A stretch of 64,000 bases of DNA, from the NCBI GenBank assembly GCA_029560585.1, contig JAKQKQ010000174.1, positions 18,202-82,201 of the forward strand. The letters run 5' to 3'. A program made the position numbers and the translations under genes. The number at the start of each line of letters is the position of its first letter. The first letter of the stretch is position 1. The notes beneath the pieces were generated by a model. That model saw only the letters and a list, made by a program, of their open reading frames with translations, made no database searches and was not told the DNA's origin. The stretch comes from Verrucomicrobiota bacterium (GTDB lineage Bacteria; Verrucomicrobiota; Verrucomicrobiia; JADLBR01). This document shows positions 1 to 9,560 of this stretch, piece by piece.

Positions 1-1
1 A

Positions 2-1378
2 TACACGCCGGAGGGATACGAGGCCGAGGTGCGCCGCACGGAGGAGGCCTTCGCGCCGCTGGTCTTAGCGTGCAAGGAGCGCGGGATCGCGATGCGCATT
101 GGGACCAATCACGGTTCGCTGTCCGACCGGATCCTGAATTACCACGGCGATACCCCGCTCGGCATGGTGGAGAGCGCCATGGAATTCGCGCGGGTCGCGC
201 GCAAGCACGACTATCATGGCCTCATCTTTTCGATGAAGGCATCGAACCCCAAGGTGATGATCGAGGCCTACCGGCTTCTGGTGGCGAAGCTGGCGGAGGG
301 GGGGCCGGATTGGAACTATCCAATCCACCTGGGCGTGACGGAGGCGGGCGAGGGCGAGGATGGGCGCATCAAGAGCGCGATTGGCATCGGGGCGCTGCTG
401 CACGATGGCATCGGGGACACCATCCGCGTGAGCCTTACCGAGGATTCCCCGAACGAGATACCGGTCTGCCGCATGCTGGTGGAGCAGGTTGCGGAACTCT
501 CGCGAAACGGCGTGGACCTTTCGAACTTCGATGTCGCCGAGGCGCGCGATCCGTTTTCCTACGCGCGGCGGGAGGCCGATCGCGCGGAGATCGACGGCGT
601 CGGGTTTGGCGGGGAGGATACGATACGGGTCGTGGTATCGCAGGCGGCGTGGAATCAGCTCGCGGGCCGCATCAAACCGGGGGCGGATGTCAGGCCCGAG
701 GGGATCTACGAGCGCATCGCGCCCGCCGAGGTCGATCCGCTGGAGGAGTTCCCACGGCCCGAGAATGGCCGCATCGTGACTGTGGCCGATTCGTGCAAGG
801 TCAACCCGATCGCGGCTTTCCGGATCCTGGCGGCGCGGCTCAACGCGATGGGGGCGCGCAATCCGATCCTTCTGAAGGACGCGTTTGGGCCCGCGCCATC
901 GAACGCCGATCCGCAGCGGGCGCTGGTGGCCTCGGCCACGGTCCTCGGCGCCCTGATCTGCGACGGCATAGGTGACGCGATCTTCATTCGCCGCGAGCCG
1001 GGGGCGGGAGCCGCGCTCCGCCTCGGTTTCAACATCCTGCAGGCGGCGGGTTCGCGCAGTTTCAAGACGGACTACGTGGCGTGCCCGAGCTGCGGCCGAA
1101 CGCTGTTCGACCTGCAAATTGTCACCGCGCGCATCAAGGCGCGCACGGCGCATCTCAAGGGCGTGAAGATCGCGATCATGGGATGCATCGTGAATGGCCC
1201 CGGCGAAATGGCCGATGCGGATTTTGGCTATGTCGGAGGAGCGCCCGGGAAAATCAATCTCTATGTCGGCAAGACCGCGGTGAAGTTCAACATACCCGAG
1301 GCGGAGGCCGTGGATCGGTTGGTGGACCTCATCCGGGAGCATGGCAAGTGGCAGGATCCGGCGCCGACCGAGGCCTAG
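2..1378 (+). CDS. ispG: 4-hydroxy-3-methylbut-2-enyl diphosphate synthase, long form (5' end outside window)
   Basis: IspG (GcpE) reductively opens methylerythritol cyclodiphosphate to HMBPP in the non-mevalonate isoprenoid pathway. The frame is open to the window edge, so the N-terminus is missing; about 458 residues are visible. The TIM-barrel part includes the motif GTNHGSLSDR. The C-terminal iron-sulfur domain carries CPSCGRTLFD and later GCIVNGPGEMADAD, which supply the conserved cysteines of the 4Fe-4S cluster. A segment of roughly 200 residues separates the barrel from the cluster domain. This is the long-form arrangement known from Chlamydia, Bacteroidetes, planctomycetes and plastids; the short proteobacterial form lacks it. 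The cytosolic enzyme needs an electron donor such as ferredoxin or flavodoxin. The next gene is convergent, with a hairpin cluster between them. Confidence 0.95.
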   Translation, partial: YTPEGYEAEVRRTEEAFAPLVLACKERGIAMRIGTNHGSLSDRILNYHGDTPLGMVESAMEFARVARKHDYHGLIFSMKASNPKVMIEAYRLLVAKLAEGGPDWNYPIHLGVTEAGEGEDGRIKSAIGIGALLHDGIGDTIRVSLTEDSPNEIPVCRMLVEQVAELSRNGVDLSNFDVAEARDPFSYARREADRAEIDGVGFGGEDTIRVVVSQAAWNQLAGRIKPGADVRPEGIYERIAPAEVDPLEEFPRPENGRIVTVADSCKVNPIAAFRILAARLNAMGARNPILLKDAFGPAPSNADPQRALVASATVLGALICDGIGDAIFIRREPGAGAALRLGFNILQAAGSRSFKTDYVACPSCGRTLFDLQIVTARIKARTAHLKGVKIAIMGCIVNGPGEMADADFGYVGGAPGKINLYVGKTAVKFNIPEAEAVDRLVDLIREHGKWQDPAPTEA

Positions 1379-1680
1379 CCCATGTACACTTTGTAGAAAA
1401 AGTGGCATCGGCGTCCCGCCGATGAGCCATGAAGGCCCACATGGCCGGGACGGCCATGCCATTTATGTGAACGTAGGAATCTGTCGGACTTTGCCCGACA
1501 GATTCCTCTGGCAAAACCGCCTGCTGTCTTGAATGTGAAGGAGTTACCTGGGATGGCCGACGATGCCGACGAACTCGGTCGGTGAGAAACCAAGCGTTCA
1601 CCTCAATTCTATAACCATCTGAGGTCTAGGCGGCAGCGGCGAGCGTGAGCGAACCATCCCACCGCACGTTTGCGGCAATA
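1379..1680. repeat. Intergenic cluster of three hairpins between ispG and rluE
   Basis: This gap between convergent genes holds no convincing gene. It contains three perfect inverted repeats in a row: 1406-1424 (7-bp stem CATCGGC, 5-nt loop), 1441-1457 (7-bp stem ATGGCCG, loop GGA) and 1475-1507 (13-bp stem AGGAATCTGTCGG, 7-nt loop). The third has a degenerate relative at about 6138-6176. The cluster could end transcription from both sides, but no T-tract follows, so a REP-like repeat is equally likely. Confidence 0.6.
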
Positions 1681-2271
1681 TCATCTTGGGCGGGACACCT
1701 CGCGCCATTCTCCGGGCTGGAGATTGCCGAGGCGAAGGGTGCCGATGGCGGCACGGATGAGGCGGAGGGTGGGGTGACCGATGGCCGCGGTCATGCGCCG
1801 AATTTGGCGATTGCGGCCCTCTGTGAGTGTGATCTCCAGCCATGCGGTGGACACCGATTTTCGGAATCGGATGGGCGGTTCGCGCGGGGGCACTTCCGGG
1901 GCGGGATCGAACAGGTGGGCGTCGCACGGGCGGCAGGGGCCATCCGACAGTCGCGGCCCGGCGCGGAGGGCATCCAGTGCCGAGGCGCCGGGCACGCGCT
2001 CGATCTGCGCCCAATAGGTGCGGGGGTGCGCGAACTCGGGCTCGAGCAATCGGTGGATCAGTGTGCCGTCATCAGTGAGGAGCAAAAGTCCTTCGCTGTC
2101 GGCGTCGAGGCGCCCGGCGGCGTAGATGCCGCGCGGCAGGCCGAATCCGGCGAGGGTCCTTTGGCTGGCAGTCCCGGTGAACTGACTCAGCACGCCGTAT
2201 GGTTTATGGAAGGCGATGTAGCGGTGCCGGCCGCGCGGGCTGAGCCCGGGACGTGTCGCGCGGCCCCTCAC
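1681..2271 (-). CDS. rluE: 23S rRNA pseudouridine synthase, RluE/RsuA family
   Basis: A 196-residue enzyme of the RsuA/RluB/RluE/RluF group that isomerises a uridine in rRNA to pseudouridine. The catalytic motif GRLDADSEGLLLLT near residues 53-66 contains the family's essential aspartate. The start FHKPYGVLSQFT and the later EGRNRQIRRM are also diagnostic. The N-terminal S4 RNA-binding domain of RsuA is absent, and the length fits RluE (the E. coli enzyme acts on U2457 of 23S rRNA), though the target here is inferred. The GTG start overlaps the stop of the upstream uroporphyrinogen decarboxylase-like gene as GTGA, so the two are probably translationally coupled. Confidence 0.88.
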   Translation of the reverse strand: MRGRATRPGLSPRGRHRYIAFHKPYGVLSQFTGTASQRTLAGFGLPRGIYAAGRLDADSEGLLLLTDDGTLIHRLLEPEFAHPRTYWAQIERVPGASALDALRAGPRLSDGPCRPCDAHLFDPAPEVPPREPPIRFRKSVSTAWLEITLTEGRNRQIRRMTAAIGHPTLRLIRAAIGTLRLGNLQPGEWREVSRPR

Positions 2272-3542
2272 GCCACGGGGCTCCCGGCGCTGTCCCGCAG
2301 CGCGCGGAACAGGGCGAGCATGTTCTCAACGGGGGTGGGTCCCTGGATGTTGTGGATGGCATTGAACACACATCCGCCGCCCTCGTTGAAGATGGCGACC
2401 CGTTCCATGACCTCGGCATGCACCTGGTCGGGGGTGCCGAATGGGAGTGTCTTCTGCGTGTCGATACCGCCTCCCCAGAAGACGAGATCCTTGCCGAACT
2501 GGCGCTTGAGGCGCGCGGGATCCATCTCGGCCGCGGAGCATTGGACGGGATTTAGGATATCGAAACCGGCGGCGATGAAGTCGGGGATCAGCTGATACAC
2601 CGAGCCACAGGAGTGGATAAATGTCTTCCACTTCGTCTTTCCGTGGATGAGGGCGTTGATGCGCCTGTGAAACGGGAGGAATAGCTCGCGGTATGCCTCA
2701 TTTGATATGAACGGGCCCCGCTGCGTGCCAAAATCCGTGCCCGTGATGAGCGCGGCATCGACGCTGTCGCCGAAGATGTTGATGAGCGTGTCGAGGTTCC
2801 GTTCAGCCACCGCGCACTGGCGCTCGAAGATCCCTAGGACGTAGTCCTTTCTTGCGACCGTGGATATATACCATTCCTCGATATCGCGGATCCCCTTCGG
2901 GTGTTTGAGGAAGGGCGCCGGGACAAGGGCGATGTCGCCAAAGGCGGTGCCGGGCACGATGAGGATCCGGCCGACGTCGGGATTGCGGTCGAGCCAAGCG
3001 CGCTTTTCGCGATAATAGGCGATGTCCGCATCGGAGAGCGGACCAAATTCCTCGAGGTTGTCCTCGACGTTGAGGTTGTCATCGTCGATGGGTGGCTGAC
3101 GGATGATCGAGTCGAAGAAATAGCCACCCCTGGGCATTCGGCCGCTCGGGGGGACCGATGTGTCTCCCTCCGGGTAGATGAGCAGATCCCCCGACGCGGG
3201 ATCGGCGGTCGTGTTGAAAGCCCCCGGGACGAGCACCCCCGTGCCATCGAAAAGGGTGAACGGCTTCCAGTCTTTGCACTCGATGCCAAATAGCGTCTTG
3301 CGAGGGGGGACTCCGATGATGTCGATGCCCAGCGCTTCGCGGAGCGCGCCATCGATTTCCCCGAGCATCTGGTAGGGCTCGCAGACCTTGACGCGCCACG
3401 ATGGGTCGCCGAGCACGGCCCGGCGCAAGCGATCGACCGCCGCGACATGGATGCCGGTGACGAAAGTGCCGCCGAAATCCACGCACGGGCGATCGGGTTG
3501 CCGGTGCTCGAGAGTGGCCTGAAGTCGTTCGCGCGATGTCAT
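2268..3542 (-). CDS. Uroporphyrinogen decarboxylase family protein (non-haem type)
   Basis: A 424-residue member of the URO-D fold family, which includes HemE and the methylcobamide:CoM methyltransferases MtaA/MtbA. It starts with MTSRERLQATLEHRQPDR, the usual opening of environmental members. It ends with a segment reading NPVQCSAAEMDPARLKRQFG and then FWGGGIDTQKTLPFGTP, typical of the methyltransferase-like branch. A strong Shine-Dalgarno AAGGAGGT lies 8 nt before the ATG. No haem genes are nearby, and such paralogues are numerous in PVC-like and allied genomes, so a true HemE role is unlikely. A role in demethylation or corrinoid-linked catabolism is possible but unproven. It is coupled to rluE. 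Confidence 0.85.
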   Translation of the reverse strand: MTSRERLQATLEHRQPDRPCVDFGGTFVTGIHVAAVDRLRRAVLGDPSWRVKVCEPYQMLGEIDGALREALGIDIIGVPPRKTLFGIECKDWKPFTLFDGTGVLVPGAFNTTADPASGDLLIYPEGDTSVPPSGRMPRGGYFFDSIIRQPPIDDDNLNVEDNLEEFGPLSDADIAYYREKRAWLDRNPDVGRILIVPGTAFGDIALVPAPFLKHPKGIRDIEEWYISTVARKDYVLGIFERQCAVAERNLDTLINIFGDSVDAALITGTDFGTQRGPFISNEAYRELFLPFHRRINALIHGKTKWKTFIHSCGSVYQLIPDFIAAGFDILNPVQCSAAEMDPARLKRQFGKDLVFWGGGIDTQKTLPFGTPDQVHAEVMERVAIFNEGGGCVFNAIHNIQGPTPVENMLALFRALRDSAGSPVA

Positions 3543-3584
3543 TTTCGGGGACCTCCTTGGAATTCAGTATGGCGATGGGCGTTT

Positions 3585-5999
3585 TCAGGGTGTGTAGCTG
3601 AATGTCTCTCCGGCCTTGATGTTTGGGGTGACGGTCTTTTCGCCATATCGGATGGAGAAAGGTTTTCCGCGGAGGGAGCGAATCTCGGCCGATGTCAGCT
3701 GGCCGTTTTTCCACTCGATATTGACCTCGAATGCGCCCCGTGCCCTGAGGCCATTGACATGCCCGGTGGGCCACGCGCCGGGGAGCGCGGGCAGCAGATC
3801 GAGGATGTAGCCCTTAGCATCGGGTGTGCGGCGATGGGATTGCAGGAGCATCTCGGCTATGCCTGCGGTGGCACCAAAATTCCCGTCGATTTGGAACGGC
3901 GGGTGGGCGTCGAACAGATTGGGGTACACGCCGCCGCGCCGATAGTCGGTGAGGCTGGAACCCGTCAGGCGCAAGAGGTAGCCGAGGACTTTGTGGGCGC
4001 GGTCACCGTCTTTAAGGCGGGCCCAGAGGTTGATTTTCCAAGCCATCGACCAGCCGGTGCTTTCGTCGGTGCGCAGGTCGAGGGATCGTCGGACGGCGAG
4101 GGCCAGGGCGGAGGTTTCCTCCGGCGTGATGTCGTGCCCCGGGAATGTGCCGATGAGGTGCGACATGTGACGATGGTGCGGCTCGGGTTCATCGAAATCC
4201 AGATGCCATTCCTGAAGTTGCCCGCGACCGCCAATCCGGTAAGGGGGAAGTTTCGCCCGGGCTTCGGTGATCTGTTTCCGGAAGTCGGCGTCGATGCCGA
4301 GGGTCTCCGACGCCTCGATGCAGTTGGCGAACAGGTCGCGGATCAGCGCGATGTCCTGCGTCGTGGCCATCGCCACTTCCGCGATCTTGCCATCCGGCGT
4401 CCGGAACTTGTTTTCTGTCGAGGAGGAAGGCGAGGTGAGCAGATGGCCTTTGCCATCGGGAACGAGCCAGTCGAGGCAGAATTCGGCGGCGCCCCTCATG
4501 AGGGGATAGGCGAATGCGCGGAGGTAATTCTGATCTTGGCCGAAGGCGTAATGCTCCCAGATGTCCATGCAATGCCAGACGCCGCCCATCGCCCAGTTGG
4601 CCCATGTGGGGGAGCCCTTGCCGAAATTGCCCACCGGGGCGGAATGGCGCCAGATGTCGGCGTTGTGGTGGGCGACCCAGCCCCGCGTGCCATAGTTGAC
4701 CCGCGCGGTCTCGCGGCCGTTTGCCGCGAGGTCGCGGATGAACTGGAGCATGGGCATGTGGCACTCGGCGAGATTGCAGTTTTCCGAGGGCCAATAGTTC
4801 ATCTCGCTGTTGATGTTGAGGGTCCAGTTGGAACTCCACGGCGGGCGCATCTCATCATTCCAGATGCCCTGCAAATTGGCGGGCTGCGTGCCGAGGCGAG
4901 AACTGGCGATGAGGAGATATCGGCCATATTGGAATGCCAGGGCTACGAGGCCGGGGTCACCGGTCTCCGCATAGCGCAGCACGCGCCGGTCGGTTGGCAT
5001 GTCTTCCGGGGGCGCGCCAAGGTTTAGGGTCACGCGCCGAAACAGCCTGCGGTGATCCGCTATGTGATCCGCCAGGAATTGGTCCCAAGATTTGACGGCG
5101 GCGACCGCCACCTTGCTTCTCGGCACGGCGTCCGCGTCGAGCCCCTCGCGACCGGGCGACTTGTCATAGCCGTTGAAACTGGTGTCGGCGGCAAGCAGCA
5201 GGACCGCACGATCGGAACCCTCGACGCGCAGTTTCCCGTCGGGCGTGACGCTCGCGCGGCCACCGCTCGTGACGGCCCTGAGATGCACGGCGAAACGCAT
5301 ACCCTCGCCGCCGGGTTCCTCCGCATAGATGATCGCGTTGGTGGAATCCCTCAGGTAGTTCGGATCGACATGTGCGGGGCATCGGCCGCGCATGGCGACG
5401 TGGTCGGGGCCGACGTTCGTGATCGAATAGCGAAGCTGGCTATCTAGCGCGGCGGTAAAGGTGATGCGCCCCGGCGTGTCGGCGGCGAGGGACAGGATGA
5501 TCATCTGTTGCGGATGACTGGCGATGACCTCGCGGGTGAAAGTGGTGTCGCCGACCCTGAAGCGCGTTGAGGCGATGGCGCGGTCGAGATCGAGCTCTCG
5601 GCGGTAGTCGGTGGCCGTGCCGGGCAGGTCGAAGGTGATCCGCAGGTTGCCCAGCGGCTGGTAGGACTCATTGTAGGGCCCCTGCATCTTCCTGCACAAT
5701 TCGCCGGCCTCGACGTATTGGCCGGCGAAGATGGCCTCGCGGACCTTGGGCAACCAGTTCTTGGCGTCGGGGTTATTCCAGTCCCTCGGCCCACCAGACC
5801 AGAGGGTGTCCTCGTTGAGCTGAAGACGCTCTTCCCGGATACCGCCGAACACCATGGCTCCCATGGTTCCATTGCCGATGGGGAGGGCCTCCACCCAGTT
5901 GCTCGCCGGGGTCGGGTACCAGAGAACGTAAGGCGATGTCTCGGAGGCGCAGGCCGCAAGGGCGAGGGGCACGATGGCTAGGATGGCACGAATGCGCAT
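3585..5999 (-). CDS. Glycoside hydrolase family 95 alpha-L-fucosidase, lipoprotein
   Basis: An 804-residue GH95 enzyme. The family cleaves alpha-1,2-L-fucosides by inversion and includes some galactosidases. The N-terminus is a lipoprotein signal with lipobox LAAC (Cys17), so the enzyme should be membrane-anchored and act outside the cytoplasm. The N-terminal beta domain opens with the family signature [19 protein letters not shown]. The (alpha/alpha)6 catalytic barrel has [13 protein letters not shown] near residue 395, which carries the asparagines known to act in catalysis. A downstream stretch reads [17 protein letters not shown]. The length matches the family. An L-fuconolactonase-like protein is encoded at 34031, which would fit fucose use, although the two are far apart. 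Confidence 0.93.
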   Translation of the reverse strand: MRIRAILAIVPLALAACASETSPYVLWYPTPASNWVEALPIGNGTMGAMVFGGIREERLQLNEDTLWSGGPRDWNNPDAKNWLPKVREAIFAGQYVEAGELCRKMQGPYNESYQPLGNLRITFDLPGTATDYRRELDLDRAIASTRFRVGDTTFTREVIASHPQQMIILSLAADTPGRITFTAALDSQLRYSITNVGPDHVAMRGRCPAHVDPNYLRDSTNAIIYAEEPGGEGMRFAVHLRAVTSGGRASVTPDGKLRVEGSDRAVLLLAADTSFNGYDKSPGREGLDADAVPRSKVAVAAVKSWDQFLADHIADHRRLFRRVTLNLGAPPEDMPTDRRVLRYAETGDPGLVALAFQYGRYLLIASSRLGTQPANLQGIWNDEMRPPWSSNWTLNINSEMNYWPSENCNLAECHMPMLQFIRDLAANGRETARVNYGTRGWVAHHNADIWRHSAPVGNFGKGSPTWANWAMGGVWHCMDIWEHYAFGQDQNYLRAFAYPLMRGAAEFCLDWLVPDGKGHLLTSPSSSTENKFRTPDGKIAEVAMATTQDIALIRDLFANCIEASETLGIDADFRKQITEARAKLPPYRIGGRGQLQEWHLDFDEPEPHHRHMSHLIGTFPGHDITPEETSALALAVRRSLDLRTDESTGWSMAWKINLWARLKDGDRAHKVLGYLLRLTGSSLTDYRRGGVYPNLFDAHPPFQIDGNFGATAGIAEMLLQSHRRTPDAKGYILDLLPALPGAWPTGHVNGLRARGAFEVNIEWKNGQLTSAEIRSLRGKPFSIRYGEKTVTPNIKAGETFSYTP

Positions 6000-6059
6000 G
6001 TCAGAATGACACGCGCAGGAGTCGGACCTTGCAAGTCTGGAGTCGGGGCGCGTTCGATG

Positions 6060-6180
6060 AACGATCGTCGCTCACGGAGACGCGGAGAACACGGAGATGG
6101 CAAATACCCTGCGTCTCTCTAAGAGAAGAATTTTTTGTCCAGGAATCTGTCGATCTCTATCCGGCGGATTCCTATGAAAT
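6060..6180. repeat. Short dispersed repeats upstream of the fucosidase
   Basis: Two repeat-like motifs lie here. CTCACGGAGACGCGGAGAAC near 6072 recurs in diverged form near 6947. AGGAATCTGTCG at 6139 with GGATTCCT downstream is a degenerate form of the hairpin at 1475-1507. No gene is evident between the fucosidase start and the next gene. Confidence 0.45.
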
Positions 6181-6273
6181 TCGGTGGAATCCAGAGGACA
6201 CCTCTGGTAGACGATTTCCATGCTTGGAAGATGTGGTGCCCAATGTGAATCGCGCAAAACCCCTGTCTGCCGG

Positions 6274-6870
6274 ATGGCCGACCGACGCATCACGGCGCTC
6301 CGTCGCCCCTGGAGTCTTTCGCTGGGCCTGATGCTCGCGATCGTCGGCTCCAGAGCGACGCACGCCGAACTGCTCAAGAATACGGATTTCGGAAGCGGAA
6401 AGTCGCATTGGAAGGGCGGCGGCCAAGTCGTGTTCGTGAAACCGGACGGCACCGAAGGCGCCGCGTCAGATCCCGGAGCGGTCCGTGCCTTGCGGATTTC
6501 CCTAAAGAACAAGGAACCCCAGAGCGTTTATCAGGAGTTCCCGACAAAGGACCGGCCCAAGACACTCAAGGTCACCGTCCAGTACATGGCTTCTCCCAAT
6601 TTCAAACGCACCGAGGACGAAAGCCTGTATTCCATCTCGTGGACGTCGGGCACTTATTTTTGGTCGGCCGTTGTCGTCCCACATGCTGACTTCTGGGTCC
6701 GTGTTTCCCCCGGCTGGCTTTACCGGATCGGCGGTCAAGCCTCAGCCACCTGGCAGACCCTTCAGGGTGTCTGGAATGACGCCCTACCCGTCGAGGAACG
6801 CGCGATCCATTTCTGCGTCCCCGCCGGCGAAGGCAGCCTCTACATCAAGGACCCTGTCGTCACTCCCTGA
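6274..6870 (+). CDS. Hypothetical secreted protein with carbohydrate-binding-like N-terminus
   Basis: I do not recognise this 198-residue protein. The ATG at 6274 is preferred to one at 6220 because it puts the basic and hydrophobic signal sequence (RRITALRRPWSLSLGLMLAI) at the N-terminus, with a likely cleavage after THA. The mature part begins ELLKNTDFGSGKSHWKG, a pattern common at the start of jelly-roll carbohydrate-binding modules, and continues beta-rich. No catalytic motif is visible. It probably acts in the periplasm or outside the cell. It is divergent from the GH95 gene, with which it could share a promoter region. Confidence 0.6.
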   Translation: MADRRITALRRPWSLSLGLMLAIVGSRATHAELLKNTDFGSGKSHWKGGGQVVFVKPDGTEGAASDPGAVRALRISLKNKEPQSVYQEFPTKDRPKTLKVTVQYMASPNFKRTEDESLYSISWTSGTYFWSAVVVPHADFWVRVSPGWLYRIGGQASATWQTLQGVWNDALPVEERAIHFCVPAGEGSLYIKDPVVTP

Positions 6871-7422
6871 GCGCCGTCCGTCCGAAACAGGCCACAAAAA
6901 TAGCAACGGCTTCCGCCAAGGCGGGCGCTCGAAGAATAACTATCCCTCACGGAGATGCGGAGAACACGTAGGACGGGAAACACTCCGTGCCCTCCGTGGC
7001 TCTGTGAGGAAGATAGGCCAGAAACACGCGAAGCGTCGTGGAGTGCGGCGGCCCGCCGCCGCTTTTCCGATCGCCACAAAAAACGCGATTCGCAGCAAGA
7101 CCCATAACGCCGGCGGCAGTGGCCAGCATGTCGGGGGACGGCATCGATTGGGCGGCGCGCTCGGTATCCGAATGCCGCCTGACACGGGCGGCGCATGGCG
7201 TTCGCCTTTCCTTGCGGCGTCTCACAGAATCGCCCTGCAAGAACATGGGCACGCCATGCGGGCATCCTGGGGAGGGCCCGGGGCCTCGCGGGCCGGGTTG
7301 GCCCAGATGTGGCGCGGCTGGTGAATCGCGGACGCCGGGGCCGGCGTCCCTCCCGGCATGGACCTTGCGCGAGACACAGGGCCGTGCTGCGAATTTCCGA
7401 TGGGTGTGTATAGTCAGGACGT
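6871..7422. repeat. 552-bp intergenic region made of repeat fragments
   Basis: I see no credible gene here. The gap contains a CTCACGGAGATGCGGAG motif near 6947 and CCGTGGCTCTGTGAGG near 7000. A GC-rich palindrome (GCGGCGGCCCGCCGCCGC) lies near 7047. The hairpin GCCGCCTG-ACA-CGGGCGGC at 7174-7192 matches the hairpin family near the RAYT transposase. GCCGGGGCCGGCGTCCCTCC near 7337 recurs as a close variant near 25633. Confidence 0.6.
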
Positions 7423-8826
7423 ATGTCGAGACAATTGGTTGCGGCGATCTTTGGCACGGGGCTGATTGCGTGCGTTGCCCGCGGGGCAGATCCCGCGCCA
7501 TTCGATCGTCTGACCTTTCACGCTGCGCCGAAACCGCTGGCGGAAGGTGCGGCGACATCCGACTGGCCGCGGTTCCTGGGGCCGACGGATAACGCGCGAT
7601 CGCCAGAGACGAAATTGCTGAAAGCCTTCCCGCCCGGCGGACCGACCAGAGTGTGGGAGGTGGCAAAGGGGGAGGGTTATGCATCGCCAGCCATTGCGGC
7701 TGCGCGGCTGGTGCTCTTTCACCGCTTGGACGGCCAGGAGACCGTAGAGTGCCTCGATGCGGAGACAGGGCGGCGTTTTTGGCGATTCGCTTATCCGGTG
7801 CAGTACGAGGACCGTTTCAATTACAGCGCCGGTCCCCGGAACAGTCCGGTGATTTCAGATGGCAGAGTGTACACGTTCGGCGTGACGGGTGTGCTCCATT
7901 GTCTCGATCTGGGGAATGGTTCGCTGGTGTGGAAGCGGGATGTGCGGGTCGATTATGGCGTGCCGGAGAGCTTCTTTGGCCTGGGATCGTCGCCGCTGGC
8001 CTACGGAAAACTTCTGGTCCTGAACGCCGGGGGCTCGCAACGGCGGTCTGTCATCGCGTTTGATCGGACCGATGGCAAAGAGGTTTGGTGCGCGGAGAGC
8101 GAATGGGGAAACAGCTATGCGTCGCCGATCGTGGCACGCTTGCACGGCGCGGATAGAATCATGGTGTTTGCGGGGGCCGAGAGCGATCCACCGACCGGCG
8201 GCCTGTTATGCATCGATCCTGGCACGGGCCACGTGGACAGCGCTTTCCCGTGGCGCGCGAAGATCGTCTATTCCGTCAATGCGTCCACGCCGGTGGCCGT
8301 CGGAGAGGACGCCGTCTTCATTTCCGAATCGTACACGCAGGGAGGAACACTCGTCCGGTTTTCGCCAAAATTCGAGCCCGGGCCGATCTGGACCAACAAG
8401 AAGTTCGGCATGCATTTCATCACGCCGGTCCTCAGGGACGGCCACCTTTACGGGATCGATGGCCAGCATCAGGGCGAGGCGAGGCTCGCCTGCGTGGATG
8501 CGGCCACTGGCGGGGAGCGCTGGCACGATCCGTTGAACTGGGAGATCGAACTTGGTGGAGAGCGTAAGCGGATCGGGGTGTGTCGCGGGAACCTGATACT
8601 GGCTGACGGCGCCTTCCTGTGCCTCGGGGAGTTTGGGAGCCTGCTCTGGCTGGATCTGTCGCCGTCGGGCTGCCGGGTTATCAGTCGCGCGCAACCATTC
8701 CTTGCGGCCCAGTCGTGGGCGCCGCCTGCCATCAGCCGCGGGTTGCTCTATCTCGCGCAAAATTCGCGGGACGTGTTAAGCGGGGCGGAACCAAGGCTCA
8801 TCTGCTATGACGTGCGAGGCCCGTGA
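7423..8826 (+). CDS. PQQ-like (BamB-type) beta-propeller protein, exported
   Basis: A 467-residue protein with a signal peptide (MSRQLVAAIFGTGLIACVARGA) followed by DWPRFLGPTDNARSPE, the standard opening of BamB-like eight-bladed propellers from planctomycete-type bacteria. Repeated blade motifs follow, for example VYTFGVTGVLHCLDLGNGSL and LLCIDPGTGHV. These propellers resemble quinoprotein dehydrogenases, but I see no haem-binding CxxCH and cannot show cofactor binding, so a structural or ligand-binding role is as likely as dehydrogenation. An AGGA sits just before the ATG. The substrate is unknown. Confidence 0.85.
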   Translation: MSRQLVAAIFGTGLIACVARGADPAPFDRLTFHAAPKPLAEGAATSDWPRFLGPTDNARSPETKLLKAFPPGGPTRVWEVAKGEGYASPAIAAARLVLFHRLDGQETVECLDAETGRRFWRFAYPVQYEDRFNYSAGPRNSPVISDGRVYTFGVTGVLHCLDLGNGSLVWKRDVRVDYGVPESFFGLGSSPLAYGKLLVLNAGGSQRRSVIAFDRTDGKEVWCAESEWGNSYASPIVARLHGADRIMVFAGAESDPPTGGLLCIDPGTGHVDSAFPWRAKIVYSVNASTPVAVGEDAVFISESYTQGGTLVRFSPKFEPGPIWTNKKFGMHFITPVLRDGHLYGIDGQHQGEARLACVDAATGGERWHDPLNWEIELGGERKRIGVCRGNLILADGAFLCLGEFGSLLWLDLSPSGCRVISRAQPFLAAQSWAPPAISRGLLYLAQNSRDVLSGAEPRLICYDVRGP

Positions 8827-8890
8827 CTTGGCTTGGCCCGGATATCTCACGGCTACGGAGATCCTCAGGCTGGATTCCATCCGGCGGCTG

Positions 8891-8990
8891 CCGGACCACG
8901 GGGGGTGACAATGGGACGTAGGAGCGCGCTTGCGCGCGATTCGAATCGCCTGCAAGCAGGCTTCTGCGATTCGGTGTCTGAGTTTTCGAG
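8891..8990 (-). repeat. Bipartite hairpin repeat family A, copy 1
   Basis: Read on the minus strand this matches copies at 49250, 56663 and 60861. All contain CAGACACCGAATCG, then a hairpin GCCTGC-TT-GCAGGC, then a second hairpin of the GCGCGC-AA-GCGCGC type, and end with a C-rich tail. This copy begins directly after the lemA stop codon and is oriented with lemA transcription. Confidence 0.8.
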
Positions 8991-9560
8991 TCAGTTCAAT
9001 GTGACTGTCGGCGCCTGCGTGACGGCGGGTTCCACTTCGAAGAAGCCCTCGGGGCCGAAGCCGAATGCCGAGGCGACGAGGTTGGAGGGGAAAGTCTCGC
9101 GGCGGTTGCTGTAATCGCGGACATTGCCGTTGTAGAAGCGCCGGGCGGCCTGGATGCGATCTTCGGTATTCACGAGCTCGCGCTGAAGTTCCAGGAAGTG
9201 CCCGTCTGCCTTGAGATCGGGGTAATTCTCCACGACGGCGAGGAGTCGCTGGATGGCGCCGACGAGTTCGCGTTCCTCGCGGGCCTGGTCGACCACGGGG
9301 CCGGTCTGTGCGACGCAGCGGGCGCGGAGTTCGGTGACGCGTTCAAGCACCTCGCGTTCATGGGCGGCATAACCCTTGACCGTCTGGACGAGGTTGGGGA
9401 TGAGTTCGTATCGGCGTTTCAGCTCGGTGTCGATGTTGCTCCACGACTCGCGGATGTGATTCCGGAGGGACACGAGCCCATTGTATTGAAGGATCACCCA
9501 CAGGGCGAGGATCAGGAGCGCCGCGATCGGGACGATGGCCAGGATCGATAACTCATGCAT
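8991..9560 (-). CDS. lemA: LemA family protein
   Basis: A 189-residue protein with one N-terminal membrane helix (residues 7-27) and a long helical domain. It has the LemA signature YNGLVSLRNHIRESWSNID and then ELIPNLVQTVKGYAAHE. It ends with NRRETFPSNLVASAFGF, where the family usually reads FP.N..A..FGF. LemA proteins are membrane-anchored four-helix bundles of uncertain function found in very many bacteria. Its start overlaps the end of the upstream gene by 8 bp, so the two form an operon; pairing of LemA with a membrane protein of the DUF3137 type is common. Confidence 0.93.
   Translation of the reverse strand: MHELSILAIVPIAALLILALWVILQYNGLVSLRNHIRESWSNIDTELKRRYELIPNLVQTVKGYAAHEREVLERVTELRARCVAQTGPVVDQAREERELVGAIQRLLAVVENYPDLKADGHFLELQRELVNTEDRIQAARRFYNGNVRDYSNRRETFPSNLVASAFGFGPEGFFEVEPAVTQAPTVTLN

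Noticed and set aside
8938..8990. CGATTCGAATCG segment resembling a tRNA or CRISPR repeat
   Set aside because: It is part of the family A hairpin repeat; there is no cloverleaf, no spacer array and no cas gene.
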